A stretch of DNA of 58,495 nucleotides from Microvirga massiliensis (GTDB taxonomy: Bacteria; Pseudomonadota; Alphaproteobacteria; Rhizobiales; Beijerinckiaceae): the NCBI RefSeq assembly GCF_001006805.1, contig NZ_LN811351.1, positions 574,098 to 632,592 on the forward strand. The letters run 5' to 3'. Below the pieces are notes generated by a model. The model did not search any database, had not been told where the DNA came from, and saw only the letters and a program-made list of their open reading frames with translations. Below, piece by piece: positions 50,485-58,495 of this stretch (the stretch's first letter is position 1; every line of letters starts with the position of its first letter). Position numbers and translations under genes: made by a program.

Positions 50485-51303
50485 TCAATCTTTCGGAGAC
50501 CAGGCCGAGACGACATACGCTTTCATGCGCCCTTCGATGGCAGATGAGCCAAACCGCTCCCGCAAGGCCTCCTCCGCTTTGGCTGTCACCTCGTCGAGGC
50601 GATCTGGGGCGCGAGCCTCGATCTCCGCACGCAACGGAGTGCCCTGGCAGAGCCCGATGGCTGCCTCTCGGGCAGATGGAGCTCGGCTGACCTTTTCGAC
50701 GGTCTCGATCTCGACTCGCTCGAACCCGGCAAGCTCCACATCACGGATAATCTGGTCTGTGTCGCCATAGCCGTAGGGGATCCGCTCGAGAAAACGAGGC
50801 GGATCGTCGGGAAATAAACCCGCAACTGCCTGAGAGACAGTCTGGCAGATCTCGTTGTCCTCCAGCCCGCTCCAGATGTTGAAGAGGTAACGGCCTCCGG
50901 GTACCAGGACGTGCAGCACTTCCCGGAAACTGGCTTTCTTATCTGGGAAGAGCATCACCCCGAACTGGCAGACTACTACATCGAAGTCGGATTCTTCGAA
51001 GGGAAGCTCCTGTGCATCGGCTTGCTGCCATCTGACGTTTGGAGCATCCAGGCGGGTTGCCGCGAGGTCGAGCATCGCTTGGTTGAGATCGCTGGCGACG
51101 ATCTCGACCGTGCTGGGGAGAACGCGTGTCAGAGCGCGGGTCGCGATTCCCGTTCCGGCGGCGATTTCGAGCATCCACCCGCTGTGCAGGTCACGCAAGC
51201 GCTCCGCGAGGTCTTCGGCATAAGGTTCGAAGAGCAAGGGACCGAGATATGTATCGTAGATATTTGGGATCGGTCCGGTGAATATGACGTCGGCGGTGCT
51301 CAT
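50485..51303 (-). CDS. class I SAM-dependent methyltransferase (UbiE/Methyltransf_11)
   Basis: The 272-residue protein has motif I MLEIAAGTGIATRAL (about 44-58), strand-2 acid VASDLNQAML, QADAQELPF (motif II) and a post-core LVPGGRYLFNIWS. The N-terminus IPNIYDTYLGPLLFEPYA is typical of a family of small-molecule methyltransferases common in rhizobia; the substrate is unknown. It is upstream of the sugar transporter on the same strand but separated by mat genes on the other side; probably monocistronic. Confidence 0.88.
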   Translation of the reverse strand: MSTADVIFTGPIPNIYDTYLGPLLFEPYAEDLAERLRDLHSGWMLEIAAGTGIATRALTRVLPSTVEIVASDLNQAMLDLAATRLDAPNVRWQQADAQELPFEESDFDVVVCQFGVMLFPDKKASFREVLHVLVPGGRYLFNIWSGLEDNEICQTVSQAVAGLFPDDPPRFLERIPYGYGDTDQIIRDVELAGFERVEIETVEKVSRAPSAREAAIGLCQGTPLRAEIEARAPDRLDEVTAKAEEALRERFGSSAIEGRMKAYVVSAWSPKD

Positions 51304-51621
51304 GGGCTCCTCCGCACAGCATTGGACACGCGATTACGTCCCCGTTGTGCAAAAGCCGCTGCGCCGTCGGTTGCAGGTCAGTCCGAGAGTCGCAGCGAGG
51401 CCCGTGACGGAGGCCGAGATGCTGCCATCCTCTTCCGGCTGAGCCCGAGGAGGCGCCAGGTGCAGGCAGCCTGAAGGGGGCTGTTGGACCTCAATATTAC
51501 TCTCCGTCTGGTGCTCGCGGAAGATGAAGCGCCCCGGTTGCCGGGCCCGGCCCAGAGGTGAAAGGGCCAAGACCGATGAGCAGCCGCGACGAGCCGATGT
51601 GAAGAGCCGGGCCGGCGTCAA
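51304..51621. other. intergenic stretch without a recognised gene
   Basis: About 320 bases between the methyltransferase start and the matB stop. A short frame is open on the minus strand but is Arg/Pro rich and lacks a ribosome-binding site. No hairpin with T-run is obvious. Confidence 0.5.
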
Positions 51622-53148
51622 TCAGATAGCGCGGGCTCGGCTGTAAAGATCCTTGTACTGCTCCCGCAGGACGTTCTTCTGGACCTTGCCCATTGTGTTC
51701 CGCGGCAGCTCGTCGATCACGACGACGCGCTTCGGCAGCTTGAACTTGGCGAGGCGTTGCTCGAGCTCTGAGAGAACGGCATCGGTTTCGATGGAGGCGC
51801 CTCGTTCCGGCACGATGACAGCCGTGACTCCTTCGCCGAAATCCGGATGCGGGATGCCGATGACGGCGCTTTCGACGACTCCGGGGAGGGAGTCGATCTC
51901 CGACTCGATCTCCTTTGGGTAGACGTTGAAGCCCCCCGTGATGATGAGATCCTTGCCCCGGCCGACGATGTGCACGTAGCTGCGCTCGTCGATCTTGCCG
52001 AGATCGCCGGTGATGAAGAAGCCGCCTTCCCGGAACTCGGCCGCGGTCTTCTCCGGATTGCGCCAGTAGCCCTTGAAGACGTTCGGACCCTTGACTTCGA
52101 TCATGCCGATCTCGCCATTCGGCAGAGCGCGGCCGGTCTCGGGATCGACGACTCGAATCGAGACGCCCGGCAGCGGGAAGCCGACGGTTCCGGGCACCCG
52201 ATCCCTGTCATAGGGATTCGAGGTGCTCATGCCCGTCTCGGTCATGCCATAACGCTCCAGGATGGCATGGCCAGTCCGCGCCTGCCATTCGCGGTGGGTC
52301 TCCGCAAGGAGAGGAGCGGAGCCCGAGATGAACAGCCGCATATGGGCGCAACTCTCCCGCGTGAGCCGCGGATCATCGAGAAGGCGCGTGTAGAAGGTCG
52401 GTACGCCCATCATGACGCTTGCGCGCGGCAGGGCGGCGAAAATGGCGTTCGCGTCGAACTTCGGCAGGAAGATCATCGACGCGCCGGAGAACAGGACGCA
52501 GTTCGTCGCCACGAAGAGGCCGTGCGTGTGATAGATCGGCAGCGCGTGGAGAAGAACGTCGGAGGCAGAGAATTGCCAGATGTCGCAGAGCGTGAGCGCG
52601 TTCGACACGAGATTATCGTGAGTCAGCATCGCGCCCTTCGAGCGGCCCGTCGTGCCGGACGTGTAGAGGATCGCCGCTAGGTCGTCGGCCGTGCGCGGGA
52701 CCGTCTCGAACTCCGCCGAGGCATTGGCCACGAGATCCGTCCAGGAGCCTCGCCCTTGTGCGTCGAGCGTGGCAACCGATGCCCCCGCATCCTGCGCGAT
52801 CTCGAGGACGCCCGTGCGCTTGGACGGGTCGCAGATGACAAGCCTGGGTTCGGCATCCTCGATGAAATACCGGAGTTCCGCGAGCGTATAGGCCGTGTTG
52901 AGCGGCAGGTAGACTGCTCCGGCGCGCAACGTGGCGAGATAGAGCACGAGGGCGGGGACGGACTTCTCGACCTGAACGGCGACCCGGTCGCCAGGGGCGA
53001 CACCGAGTTCCGACAAGGCGCGCGCCATCCGGCCCGACAACTCGATCAGGTCGGCGTAGGAATAGCGCTCACCACCAGCCGTCTCGATGCAGATCTTCCC
53101 GGGTTCGGCAACCCGGTCGCAGAAGAGCTGAAAAAGATTCCCGTTCAT
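51622..53148 (-). CDS. matB: malonyl-CoA synthetase (malonate-CoA ligase)
   Basis: The 508-residue ANL-superfamily ligase makes malonyl-CoA from malonate, ATP and CoA. Motifs are YTSGTTGRSKGAML (about 163-176), YGMTETGMS (about 295), TGDLGKIDERSYVHIVGR (about 385) and the catalytic lysine in PRNTMGKVQKN. The length and the GGFNVYPKEIE and MSTSNPY runs agree with characterised MatB. Its start overlaps the malonyl-CoA decarboxylase stop by four bases, which strongly supports malonate as substrate. Confidence 0.94.
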   Translation of the reverse strand: MNGNLFQLFCDRVAEPGKICIETAGGERYSYADLIELSGRMARALSELGVAPGDRVAVQVEKSVPALVLYLATLRAGAVYLPLNTAYTLAELRYFIEDAEPRLVICDPSKRTGVLEIAQDAGASVATLDAQGRGSWTDLVANASAEFETVPRTADDLAAILYTSGTTGRSKGAMLTHDNLVSNALTLCDIWQFSASDVLLHALPIYHTHGLFVATNCVLFSGASMIFLPKFDANAIFAALPRASVMMGVPTFYTRLLDDPRLTRESCAHMRLFISGSAPLLAETHREWQARTGHAILERYGMTETGMSTSNPYDRDRVPGTVGFPLPGVSIRVVDPETGRALPNGEIGMIEVKGPNVFKGYWRNPEKTAAEFREGGFFITGDLGKIDERSYVHIVGRGKDLIITGGFNVYPKEIESEIDSLPGVVESAVIGIPHPDFGEGVTAVIVPERGASIETDAVLSELEQRLAKFKLPKRVVVIDELPRNTMGKVQKNVLREQYKDLYSRARAI

Positions 53149-54563
53149 GACTTGACCCGTTCTTTCGATGTCAGCCCGCTCCGCATGAGCTTTCGCACGG
53201 CTGACGAAGCCGCGACGGCTCCTTTCTCGGCGTAGGCCTCGTGGTTCGCCTCGATCTCGTCAAGAGCGTAGAGGTAGTTCACCATCAAGCTGTGGGCCTG
53301 CCGCAGACCTTTCGGCGAGACATCGCCCAGGAAGTTCAAGCGTTCGAGTCTCGCACCATTGCCGAGATGGAAGCGCGCCACCGGGTCGGCAGGGCGCCCG
53401 TAGGAGGTTTTCGCCTTTAGGAAGTAATGAGCCGCAAGTGTCAGGAGAACAGTGCGGATGCGCTCCGTTTTTGCGGGATCCTGATGCCAGCCCGGCTCGT
53501 CGAGCAGCGCGAGCGCCTCCGCGTCCGGGCCCTCCGACAGGATGATCGATGATTCCGATTCTCTTTCGCGCGCGAGCCAGCCGGCGAAACCCGGTACGGG
53601 CGAGAGAGTCACGAAGGTCTTCAGATTGGGCAGCTCGCTTTTTAGATTCTCGACGACCTGCTTGATCAGGAAGTTGCCGAAGGAGACGCCTCCAAGCCCC
53701 TGCTGGGTGTTGGAAATCGAGTAGAAGACGGCCGTCGTTGCCGCAGAGGCCGGAATCGGGGTCCGTTCGAGATCGAGAAGCGGCGCGACGGACCCGGGAA
53801 TGTCCTCCGTGAGGGCGACTTCGACGAAGATCAGCGGCTCGTCGACGAGCTGCGGATGGAAGAACCCGTAGCAGCGCCGGTCCTCCGGTGCGAGCCGATT
53901 CCTCAGGTCGTCCCAGTTCTGGATCTCATGAACCGCCTCGTAGCGGATGATCTTTTCGAGAATGACGGCCGGCGTCGACCAGTCGATACGGCGGAGCACG
54001 AGAAAGCCTCGGTTGAACCAGGACGAGAAGAGGTGCGTAAAATCGGCGTCGACGGCGCGGAGTTCCGGATGGCTCCGCAGATGGGATAGCAGCTCCTCAC
54101 GCATCCTGATCAGCGCCGACGTGCCTCCCGAGGCCAGGTTCAGGCGCCGGAAAAGTTCCTGCCGTCGCGGCTCGGCGGCGGTATGCAGCAAGCTGATCGC
54201 ATCGGGATCGGTGCCATCGTGGAAGGCTTCGATGGCTGCTTCCACGCGGGCACGATCGGGGCCGAATCGCTCCGCCAGCGACCTCAGGAATGTCAGGCGC
54301 TCCTTTTCCGATGCGGCCTTGTAGCTCGCGATCAGGGCCTGGGCGAGCGCGACTCCGGAGGCCTCGCCCCGCCGCGACAGCAGCAACTCGCCGAGAGCCG
54401 TGAGATCGACCTGAGGAATCGCCGAGCGGTCCAAGCGCCCGAGGAGGGCCCGCCCGCGCTCGGTGAGCGTATCGATCAGGTCGCTGAAGAAGGATGGTGC
54501 GACCTCGCGACCCGGATTCGCCATCGGTTGATTCAAACGCCGCCTCCTGCGCCCTTTCACCAT
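53145..54563 (-). CDS. matA: malonyl-CoA decarboxylase
   Basis: The enzyme converts malonyl-CoA to acetyl-CoA and CO2. The protein has about 472 residues from ATG 54563 (459 from ATG 54524, the other candidate). The helical N-terminal domain is followed by the GNAT-like catalytic domain with FGNFLIKQVVENLKSELP, TLSPVPGFAGWL and the C-terminal FHLGNGARLERLNFLGD and MVNYLYALDEIEANHEAY. It overlaps matB by four bases and is downstream of the GntR gene on the same strand. Confidence 0.93.
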   Translation of the reverse strand: MVKGRRRRRLNQPMANPGREVAPSFFSDLIDTLTERGRALLGRLDRSAIPQVDLTALGELLLSRRGEASGVALAQALIASYKAASEKERLTFLRSLAERFGPDRARVEAAIEAFHDGTDPDAISLLHTAAEPRRQELFRRLNLASGGTSALIRMREELLSHLRSHPELRAVDADFTHLFSSWFNRGFLVLRRIDWSTPAVILEKIIRYEAVHEIQNWDDLRNRLAPEDRRCYGFFHPQLVDEPLIFVEVALTEDIPGSVAPLLDLERTPIPASAATTAVFYSISNTQQGLGGVSFGNFLIKQVVENLKSELPNLKTFVTLSPVPGFAGWLARERESESSIILSEGPDAEALALLDEPGWHQDPAKTERIRTVLLTLAAHYFLKAKTSYGRPADPVARFHLGNGARLERLNFLGDVSPKGLRQAHSLMVNYLYALDEIEANHEAYAEKGAVAASSAVRKLMRSGLTSKERVKS

Positions 54564-54674
54564 AGCCCATGCGGACAAGCCCGATCCGCCGACGGGCCGG
54601 GCCTCACCCCGAGCATGTAGCCCGAGGGCCCTGCGGCGGCAATGAAGGCCGGCATCCGGCCTGCCCGCATGACC

Positions 54675-55397
54675 TCAGCCGTAGGCTGCGCTGATGACGG
54701 CCTTCTTGCCGCGGATATGCTCACGCATCACGCCGGAGAGCGTTTCGCCATCCCGCTTCCTGAGAAGTTCGAGCATGCGATCGTGCTCCCTCACGGCCCG
54801 TTCCCATTGGGCAGGAGTCTTGTGGGCCTGGTAGCGCGCCCGCTGAATCCGGCCGGAGAGATTGGCATAAATGCCCTGCAGGGTCGCGTTGCGGCTCGCC
54901 TGCATGATCGCCTCGTGGATCTCCCGGTTGAGGGTGAAATAGGCGGTGTTGTCCTGCCGCTTCCAGGCTTCGACCATCGCCCGGTGCTTCTCCTCGATCG
55001 CGGCGATCTCCTGATCCGTGATCGAACGGCAGGCGAGATCGGCCGCCGTCGCCTCCAGCCCGGCGACGACCTCGACCATCTCTTCGATCTCCTCCATGGA
55101 AATGCTGGCGACCCTGGCGCCGCGATTGGGGAGAAGATCGAGGAGACCTTCGGTTGCGAGAATCTTGATCGCCTCCCGCAAGGGAGTGCGCGAGATCCCG
55201 AACCGCTCCGCAAGCTCCAGTTCGTTCACGCGTGCACGCGGCTCCAGCTCGCCCGCGCGGATCAATTCGCGCAGGCGCTCAGCGACCTCGTCATGGAGGT
55301 AGCGGCGGTTGATGCTTTGTCCCGGTGCCATGTGGTTCATTGGAGCTCGGATCGCGTCCTCTTTTGGGCTCCCCTGCGCTTCGAGGGAAACTACCAT
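54675..55397 (-). CDS. GntR family (FCD) regulator, probable malonate regulator MatR-like
   Basis: The 240-residue FCD-type regulator has the winged helix near 30-95 with FGISRTPLREAIKILATEGL and an effector domain with conserved residues (LNREIHEAIM, REHDRML, REHIRGKK). It is not a close paralog of the two oxalate-locus regulators. It lies 110 bases upstream of matA on the same strand, as MatR genes often do. ATG 55397 is accepted; downstream ATGs at residues 20 and 23 are alternatives. Malonate or malonyl-CoA as effector is inference. Confidence 0.88.
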   Translation of the reverse strand: MVVSLEAQGSPKEDAIRAPMNHMAPGQSINRRYLHDEVAERLRELIRAGELEPRARVNELELAERFGISRTPLREAIKILATEGLLDLLPNRGARVASISMEEIEEMVEVVAGLEATAADLACRSITDQEIAAIEEKHRAMVEAWKRQDNTAYFTLNREIHEAIMQASRNATLQGIYANLSGRIQRARYQAHKTPAQWERAVREHDRMLELLRKRDGETLSGVMREHIRGKKAVISAAYG

Positions 55398-55459
55398 CTC
55401 GGAATCATAGCACAGGGACCTAAGCTGGCCTTTAAGAGAGCCGGGTCCAACGACGGGAA

Positions 55460-58402
55460 TTATCCGGAGGCGGGCACCAGGGCTTCATCGAGAACCCTCG
55501 CCACGTGGATCGCGGCCCGTCCGGCACCGTCGTGGATCTGGTGCCGGCAGCTCGTTCCGTCGGCGACGATGAGGTCGTCGGGACCGGCCTTCCGCACCGC
55601 GGGGAGGAGAGACAACTCCGCCATCGCAAAGGAGGTGTCGATGGTCGCCGCACCGTAACCGAAGGCACCGGACATCCCGCAGCAACTCGACTCGATCGGC
55701 TGGACCGTGAGGCCTGGCACGGATCTCAGCACGGCTTCGACCGCGCCCATCGCCTCGAAGGCCTTCTGGTGGCAGTGCCCGTGCAGAAAGGCCGTGCGGC
55801 CGCCCAGATCGACGAGCGGCAGGGAGACGAGACCGGAGGCAAAATCCGAGGCCAAAGCCTCCTCGAGCAGGAAGGCGGAGCGGGCAAGCGGCTCGCTATC
55901 CACTCGTGGCAGCAGCGAAGAGAACTCGTCCCGGAAGGTGAGGAGGCAAGAGGGTTCGAGTCCAACGATCCGGGCCCCTCGCGCCACGAAAGGCGCAAGA
56001 GCATTGGCCGTACGGCGAACCTCGCGCCGGGCTTCGTCGACGAGTCCGGATGAGAGATAGGTCCTGCCGCAGCAGAGCGGACGGCTGCCGTCCTGGGGCG
56101 CCACGCGGTGCAGGCGATATCCCGCCGCGCGAAGCACCCGCTCTGCGGCCTCGAGATTCTCGCGCTCGTAGTAGCGGTTGAAGGTATCGCCGAACAGGAC
56201 GATGTCTCGTCCGTCACCTGCCACGCCCTCCACATGGGCGATCTCGCCCGTCTCGCGCCACGGCCTCCGCCACTTCGGGAGCGTACGGCGCGCACTGAAA
56301 CCGAGCCAGCGTTCCGTTGCGGCCGCGAGCGCCGGGATCCTGTCACGCAGGTTCAGAAGCGGCGCCAGCATGGAGGCAATCGGCGCGTAGCGGGGGAGGT
56401 GGGCGATGAGCCGCTCCTTCAAAGGCAGGCCGTGCCGGGCATAGTAGTGATGAAGGAATTCGATCTTCATCTTCGCCATGTCGACGCCCGTGGGGCACTC
56501 GCGCTTGCACCCCTTGCACGAGACGCAGAGGTCGAGCGTCTCCTTCATCTCGTGAGAGGTGAAAGCGTCCGGTCCGAGCTGTCCCGAGATCGCCAGCCTG
56601 AGCGAGTTTGCGCGACCCCGAGTGACGTGCTGCTCCTGGCGCGTCGCCCGGTAGGACGGGCACATCGTGCCGCCGAGCGTCTTCCGGCACGTGCCGTTGT
56701 TGTTGCACATCTCGACGGCCGCGCCGAAGCCGCCCCATTCTGACCAGTCGAGCGCCGCCCGGACCGGGGTCTCAACCTTGTAGCCCGGGGGATACCGCAT
56801 GATGCTGCGGTCATCCATGCGATAGGGGCGCACGATCTTTCCGGGATTGAGGCGGTTCTCGGGGTCGAATCGGTCCTTCACCTCCTCGAAGGCGCGCACC
56901 AGTCTCGATCCGAACATGCGTTCGTGAAATTCCGAGCGTGAGATGCCATCACCGTGCTCGCCGGAATGAGAACCCTTGAACTGCCTGACCAGGTCGCAGG
57001 CAGCCTCCGCGATCTCCCGCATGGAGCGGACGCCGTGCTCGTCCTTCATGTTGAGGATCGGGCGGACATGAAGGCAGCCGACGGATGCGTGCGCATACCA
57101 GGTGCCGCGCGTGCCGTAGCGCTCGAAAAGCGCGGTGACGGCATCCGTATAATCCGCGAGATGCTCTAGCGGGACGGCGCAATCCTCGATGAACGAGACC
57201 GGCTTACCGTCTCCCTTCATCGACATCATGATGTTCAGGCAGGCTTCGCGGACTTCCCACACCTGTCGCTGGCGGGCCGGCTCGATGACCTCGACGACTG
57301 CGTTGGGAAATCCGTGGTCCGCCATGCATGCGTCGAGCCGGCCGAGGTCCCGGCGCAAGGCATCGAGGCTGTCGCCTGCGAACTCGACCAGGAGCAGGCA
57401 ATTGGGGCTGCCCTTGGTGATGTCCGCCAGGGTGCGCCGGAAAAGGGGAATATCCGCTCCGAGTTCGAGCACGTTGCTGTCGACGAGTTCGACCGCGGCG
57501 GGGCCGAGCGCGACGAGATGTCGGGTCGTCTCCATCGCGGCGCGGAACGACGGGAAATGGCAGACGCCCATCACGCGCTGTGCGGGGAGGGGAGACAGTT
57601 TCAGGGTCACTTCCGTCGTAACCGCAAGCGTGCCCTCCGAGCCGACGAGCAGATGTGCGAGGTTGGGGTGAGGAGGCAGCAGCGCATCGAGATTGTATCC
57701 TCCGACGCGGCGCTGGACCTTGGGAAACATCTGCTCGATCTCGCCGCGCTCGCGATCGGCCAGCGAGAGCATCTGCTCGGCGAGCGCCAGAACGCGGGCG
57801 GATCCTTCGACACCGGGATTGCCGCCGTCCCGAAGCCCGAATCCGAATGCCTCTCCGTCGCGGAGGAGGCCGCGGGTGCCGAGGACATTGTCGACCATCT
57901 TCCCGTAGCGGAGTGAGCGCGCCCCGCAGGAATTATTGGCCGTCATGCCCCCGATCGTGCAGCGGCTCGCGGTGGACGGCTCGACCGGGAAGAACAGGCC
58001 CTCGCTTCTGAGGCGCGTGTTCAGGTGCTCGAGGACGAGGCCGGGCCGAACCGTCGCCGTGCGAGCCGCCGTGTCGATCGAGACCACGGCATTGAAGTGG
58101 CGGCTGCAATCGACCACGAGGCCGGTCCCGATCGGCTGGCCGTTCTGAGATGTGCCGCCTCCGCGGGCGATCACCGGAATGCCGTGCTCGCCCGCAATGG
58201 AAAGGGTGGCCTCGATGTCGGCGGCGCTTCTCGGAAAAACCACGCCCGTGGGCATGATCTGATAGATGGAGGCGTCCGTCGCATAGCGACCCCGCGTGAA
58301 CGCATCGAACCGCACCTCACCTGCGATGTTCCGGGAGAGCTGCCGCTCAAGTCCTACGTCCCGAGTCAGCGTCGTGCGTGCTTTGACCGCCAGATCATCC
58401 AT
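55460..58402 (-). CDS. FAD-linked oxidase/Fe-S protein, D-2-hydroxyacid dehydrogenase type (YdiJ/GlcD-GlcF fusion)
   Basis: The 980-residue flavoprotein starts with an FAD-binding PCMH domain (about 35-270: PVIARGGGTSQNGQPIGTGL, GMTANNSCGARSLRYGK) and an FAD-oxidase C-terminal domain (about 270-540). A two-[4Fe-4S] ferredoxin part follows (CNNNGTC and CVSCKGCKRECPTGVDMAKM), then CCG heterodisulfide-reductase repeats (PLCCGRTYLSSG, SSCCGMSGAFGYG). Relatives oxidise D-lactate, glycolate or D-2-hydroxyglutarate and pass electrons to quinone or cytochrome c. ATG 58402 has GGAGGAGA upstream. It lies 62 bases before the GntR gene on the same strand and so may be cotranscribed with the malonate genes. 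Confidence 0.92.
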   Translation of the reverse strand: MDDLAVKARTTLTRDVGLERQLSRNIAGEVRFDAFTRGRYATDASIYQIMPTGVVFPRSAADIEATLSIAGEHGIPVIARGGGTSQNGQPIGTGLVVDCSRHFNAVVSIDTAARTATVRPGLVLEHLNTRLRSEGLFFPVEPSTASRCTIGGMTANNSCGARSLRYGKMVDNVLGTRGLLRDGEAFGFGLRDGGNPGVEGSARVLALAEQMLSLADRERGEIEQMFPKVQRRVGGYNLDALLPPHPNLAHLLVGSEGTLAVTTEVTLKLSPLPAQRVMGVCHFPSFRAAMETTRHLVALGPAAVELVDSNVLELGADIPLFRRTLADITKGSPNCLLLVEFAGDSLDALRRDLGRLDACMADHGFPNAVVEVIEPARQRQVWEVREACLNIMMSMKGDGKPVSFIEDCAVPLEHLADYTDAVTALFERYGTRGTWYAHASVGCLHVRPILNMKDEHGVRSMREIAEAACDLVRQFKGSHSGEHGDGISRSEFHERMFGSRLVRAFEEVKDRFDPENRLNPGKIVRPYRMDDRSIMRYPPGYKVETPVRAALDWSEWGGFGAAVEMCNNNGTCRKTLGGTMCPSYRATRQEQHVTRGRANSLRLAISGQLGPDAFTSHEMKETLDLCVSCKGCKRECPTGVDMAKMKIEFLHHYYARHGLPLKERLIAHLPRYAPIASMLAPLLNLRDRIPALAAATERWLGFSARRTLPKWRRPWRETGEIAHVEGVAGDGRDIVLFGDTFNRYYERENLEAAERVLRAAGYRLHRVAPQDGSRPLCCGRTYLSSGLVDEARREVRRTANALAPFVARGARIVGLEPSCLLTFRDEFSSLLPRVDSEPLARSAFLLEEALASDFASGLVSLPLVDLGGRTAFLHGHCHQKAFEAMGAVEAVLRSVPGLTVQPIESSCCGMSGAFGYGAATIDTSFAMAELSLLPAVRKAGPDDLIVADGTSCRHQIHDGAGRAAIHVARVLDEALVPASG

Positions 58403-58436
58403 ACGGGTCTCCTCCCGGTGCAGGGCTTGCGTTGAC

Positions 58437-58458
58437 TGAATAAATAATACAAAATTCA
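58437..58458. promoter_or_regulatory. AT-rich inverted repeat in a divergent promoter
   Basis: TGAAT (58437-58441), 12 bases, then ATTCA (58454-58458) form an inverted repeat in an AT-rich island with an ATACAAAA core. It lies between the FAD-linked oxidase start and the rightward gene at the window edge. A TTGACT hexamer precedes it. It is a candidate operator for the FCD-type GntR protein encoded downstream of the oxidase. Confidence 0.5.
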
Positions 58459-58491
58459 ATCTCCGCAAATGCGAAGGCTGGAGGAACGTTC

Positions 58492-58495
58492 ATGA
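58492..58495 (+). CDS. start of a divergent gene cut by the window edge
   Basis: ATG at 58492-58494 has a GGAGG (58480-58484) seven bases upstream, and the AT-rich divergent promoter lies before it. Only the start codon is inside the window, so the product is unknown. Confidence 0.4.

Overview
The window comes from a high-GC alphaproteobacterium, most likely of the order Hyphomicrobiales (Methylobacteriaceae type such as Methylobacterium or Microvirga). This is inferred from the codon and GC profile, the oxalyl-CoA decarboxylase/formyl-CoA transferase pair beside a two-subunit NAD-linked formate dehydrogenase with a fused NuoE-NuoF type beta subunit, and typical rhizobial-type transporters. 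No rRNA, tRNA, CRISPR array, phage or complete insertion sequence is visible. The species cannot be fixed from the sequence alone.

Region 1 (1-13.3 kb) is an oxalate-to-CO2 catabolic block: a GntR/FCD regulator, oxc and frc in one probable operon; a second, paralogous GntR regulator facing them; then an ADP-forming acyl-CoA synthetase and the two formate dehydrogenase subunits. Oxalate would be activated by Frc, decarboxylated by Oxc to formyl-CoA, released as formate and oxidised with NAD+. A hypothetical protein and a 76-residue membrane protein follow. A 15-bp element (consensus GTATWTGGYATKCCA) lies before the first GntR-oxc-frc operon, the acyl-CoA synthetase, the small membrane protein, a CBS-domain protein (30.2 kb) and a TctCBA-type tripartite tricarboxylate transporter (31-34 kb). 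I read it as the operator of one or both GntR proteins. It ties otherwise unrelated genes 30 kb apart into one putative oxalate regulon and nominates the TctCBA system as a carboxylate (perhaps oxalate) importer.

Region 2 (13.3-17.2 kb) holds two palindromic dispersed repeats, a small secreted Arg/Tyr-rich protein, two methyltransferases and two small membrane proteins (DUF2243, DUF2892 type). Region 3 (17.6-25.6 kb) is an envelope thiol-redox block: Sco, an Lgt-like/TlpA fusion, a QseBC/PmrAB-type two-component system, DsbD, a small thioredoxin, a DsbA-like protein and an L,D-transpeptidase. PmrA-like boxes (CTTAAG-N5-CTTAAR) sit before the TlpA gene and between the response regulator and dsbD. 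The block ends in a frameshifted YafK-type transpeptidase fused to a fragment of the DUF2892 gene. Region 4 (25.7-29.2 kb) is a persulfide/sulfur operon: BigR/SqrR-like ArsR repressor, two YeeE/YedE-type half proteins, TauE, an ETHE1-like dioxygenase and a rhodanese. Two CBS-domain genes follow.

Region 5 (31-42.5 kb) carries the TctCBA genes, a 3-hydroxyisobutyrate/tartronate-semialdehyde-type reductase, a DUF1330 protein, a remnant of a TRAP permease, a complete TRAP transporter with an SDR dehydrogenase, and a facing amidohydrolase and Gfo/Idh oxidoreductase that suggest sugar-acid catabolism. Region 6 (42.9-51.3 kb) has a secreted hypothetical protein, PfkB, a third copy of the dispersed repeat, a metallo-hydrolase, free-methionine-(R)-sulfoxide reductase, a sugar ABC transporter and a methyltransferase. 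Region 7 (51.6-58.4 kb) is a malonate module: malonyl-CoA synthetase, malonyl-CoA decarboxylase and a GntR regulator, behind a large FAD/Fe-S 2-hydroxyacid dehydrogenase. A divergent gene starts in the last four bases.
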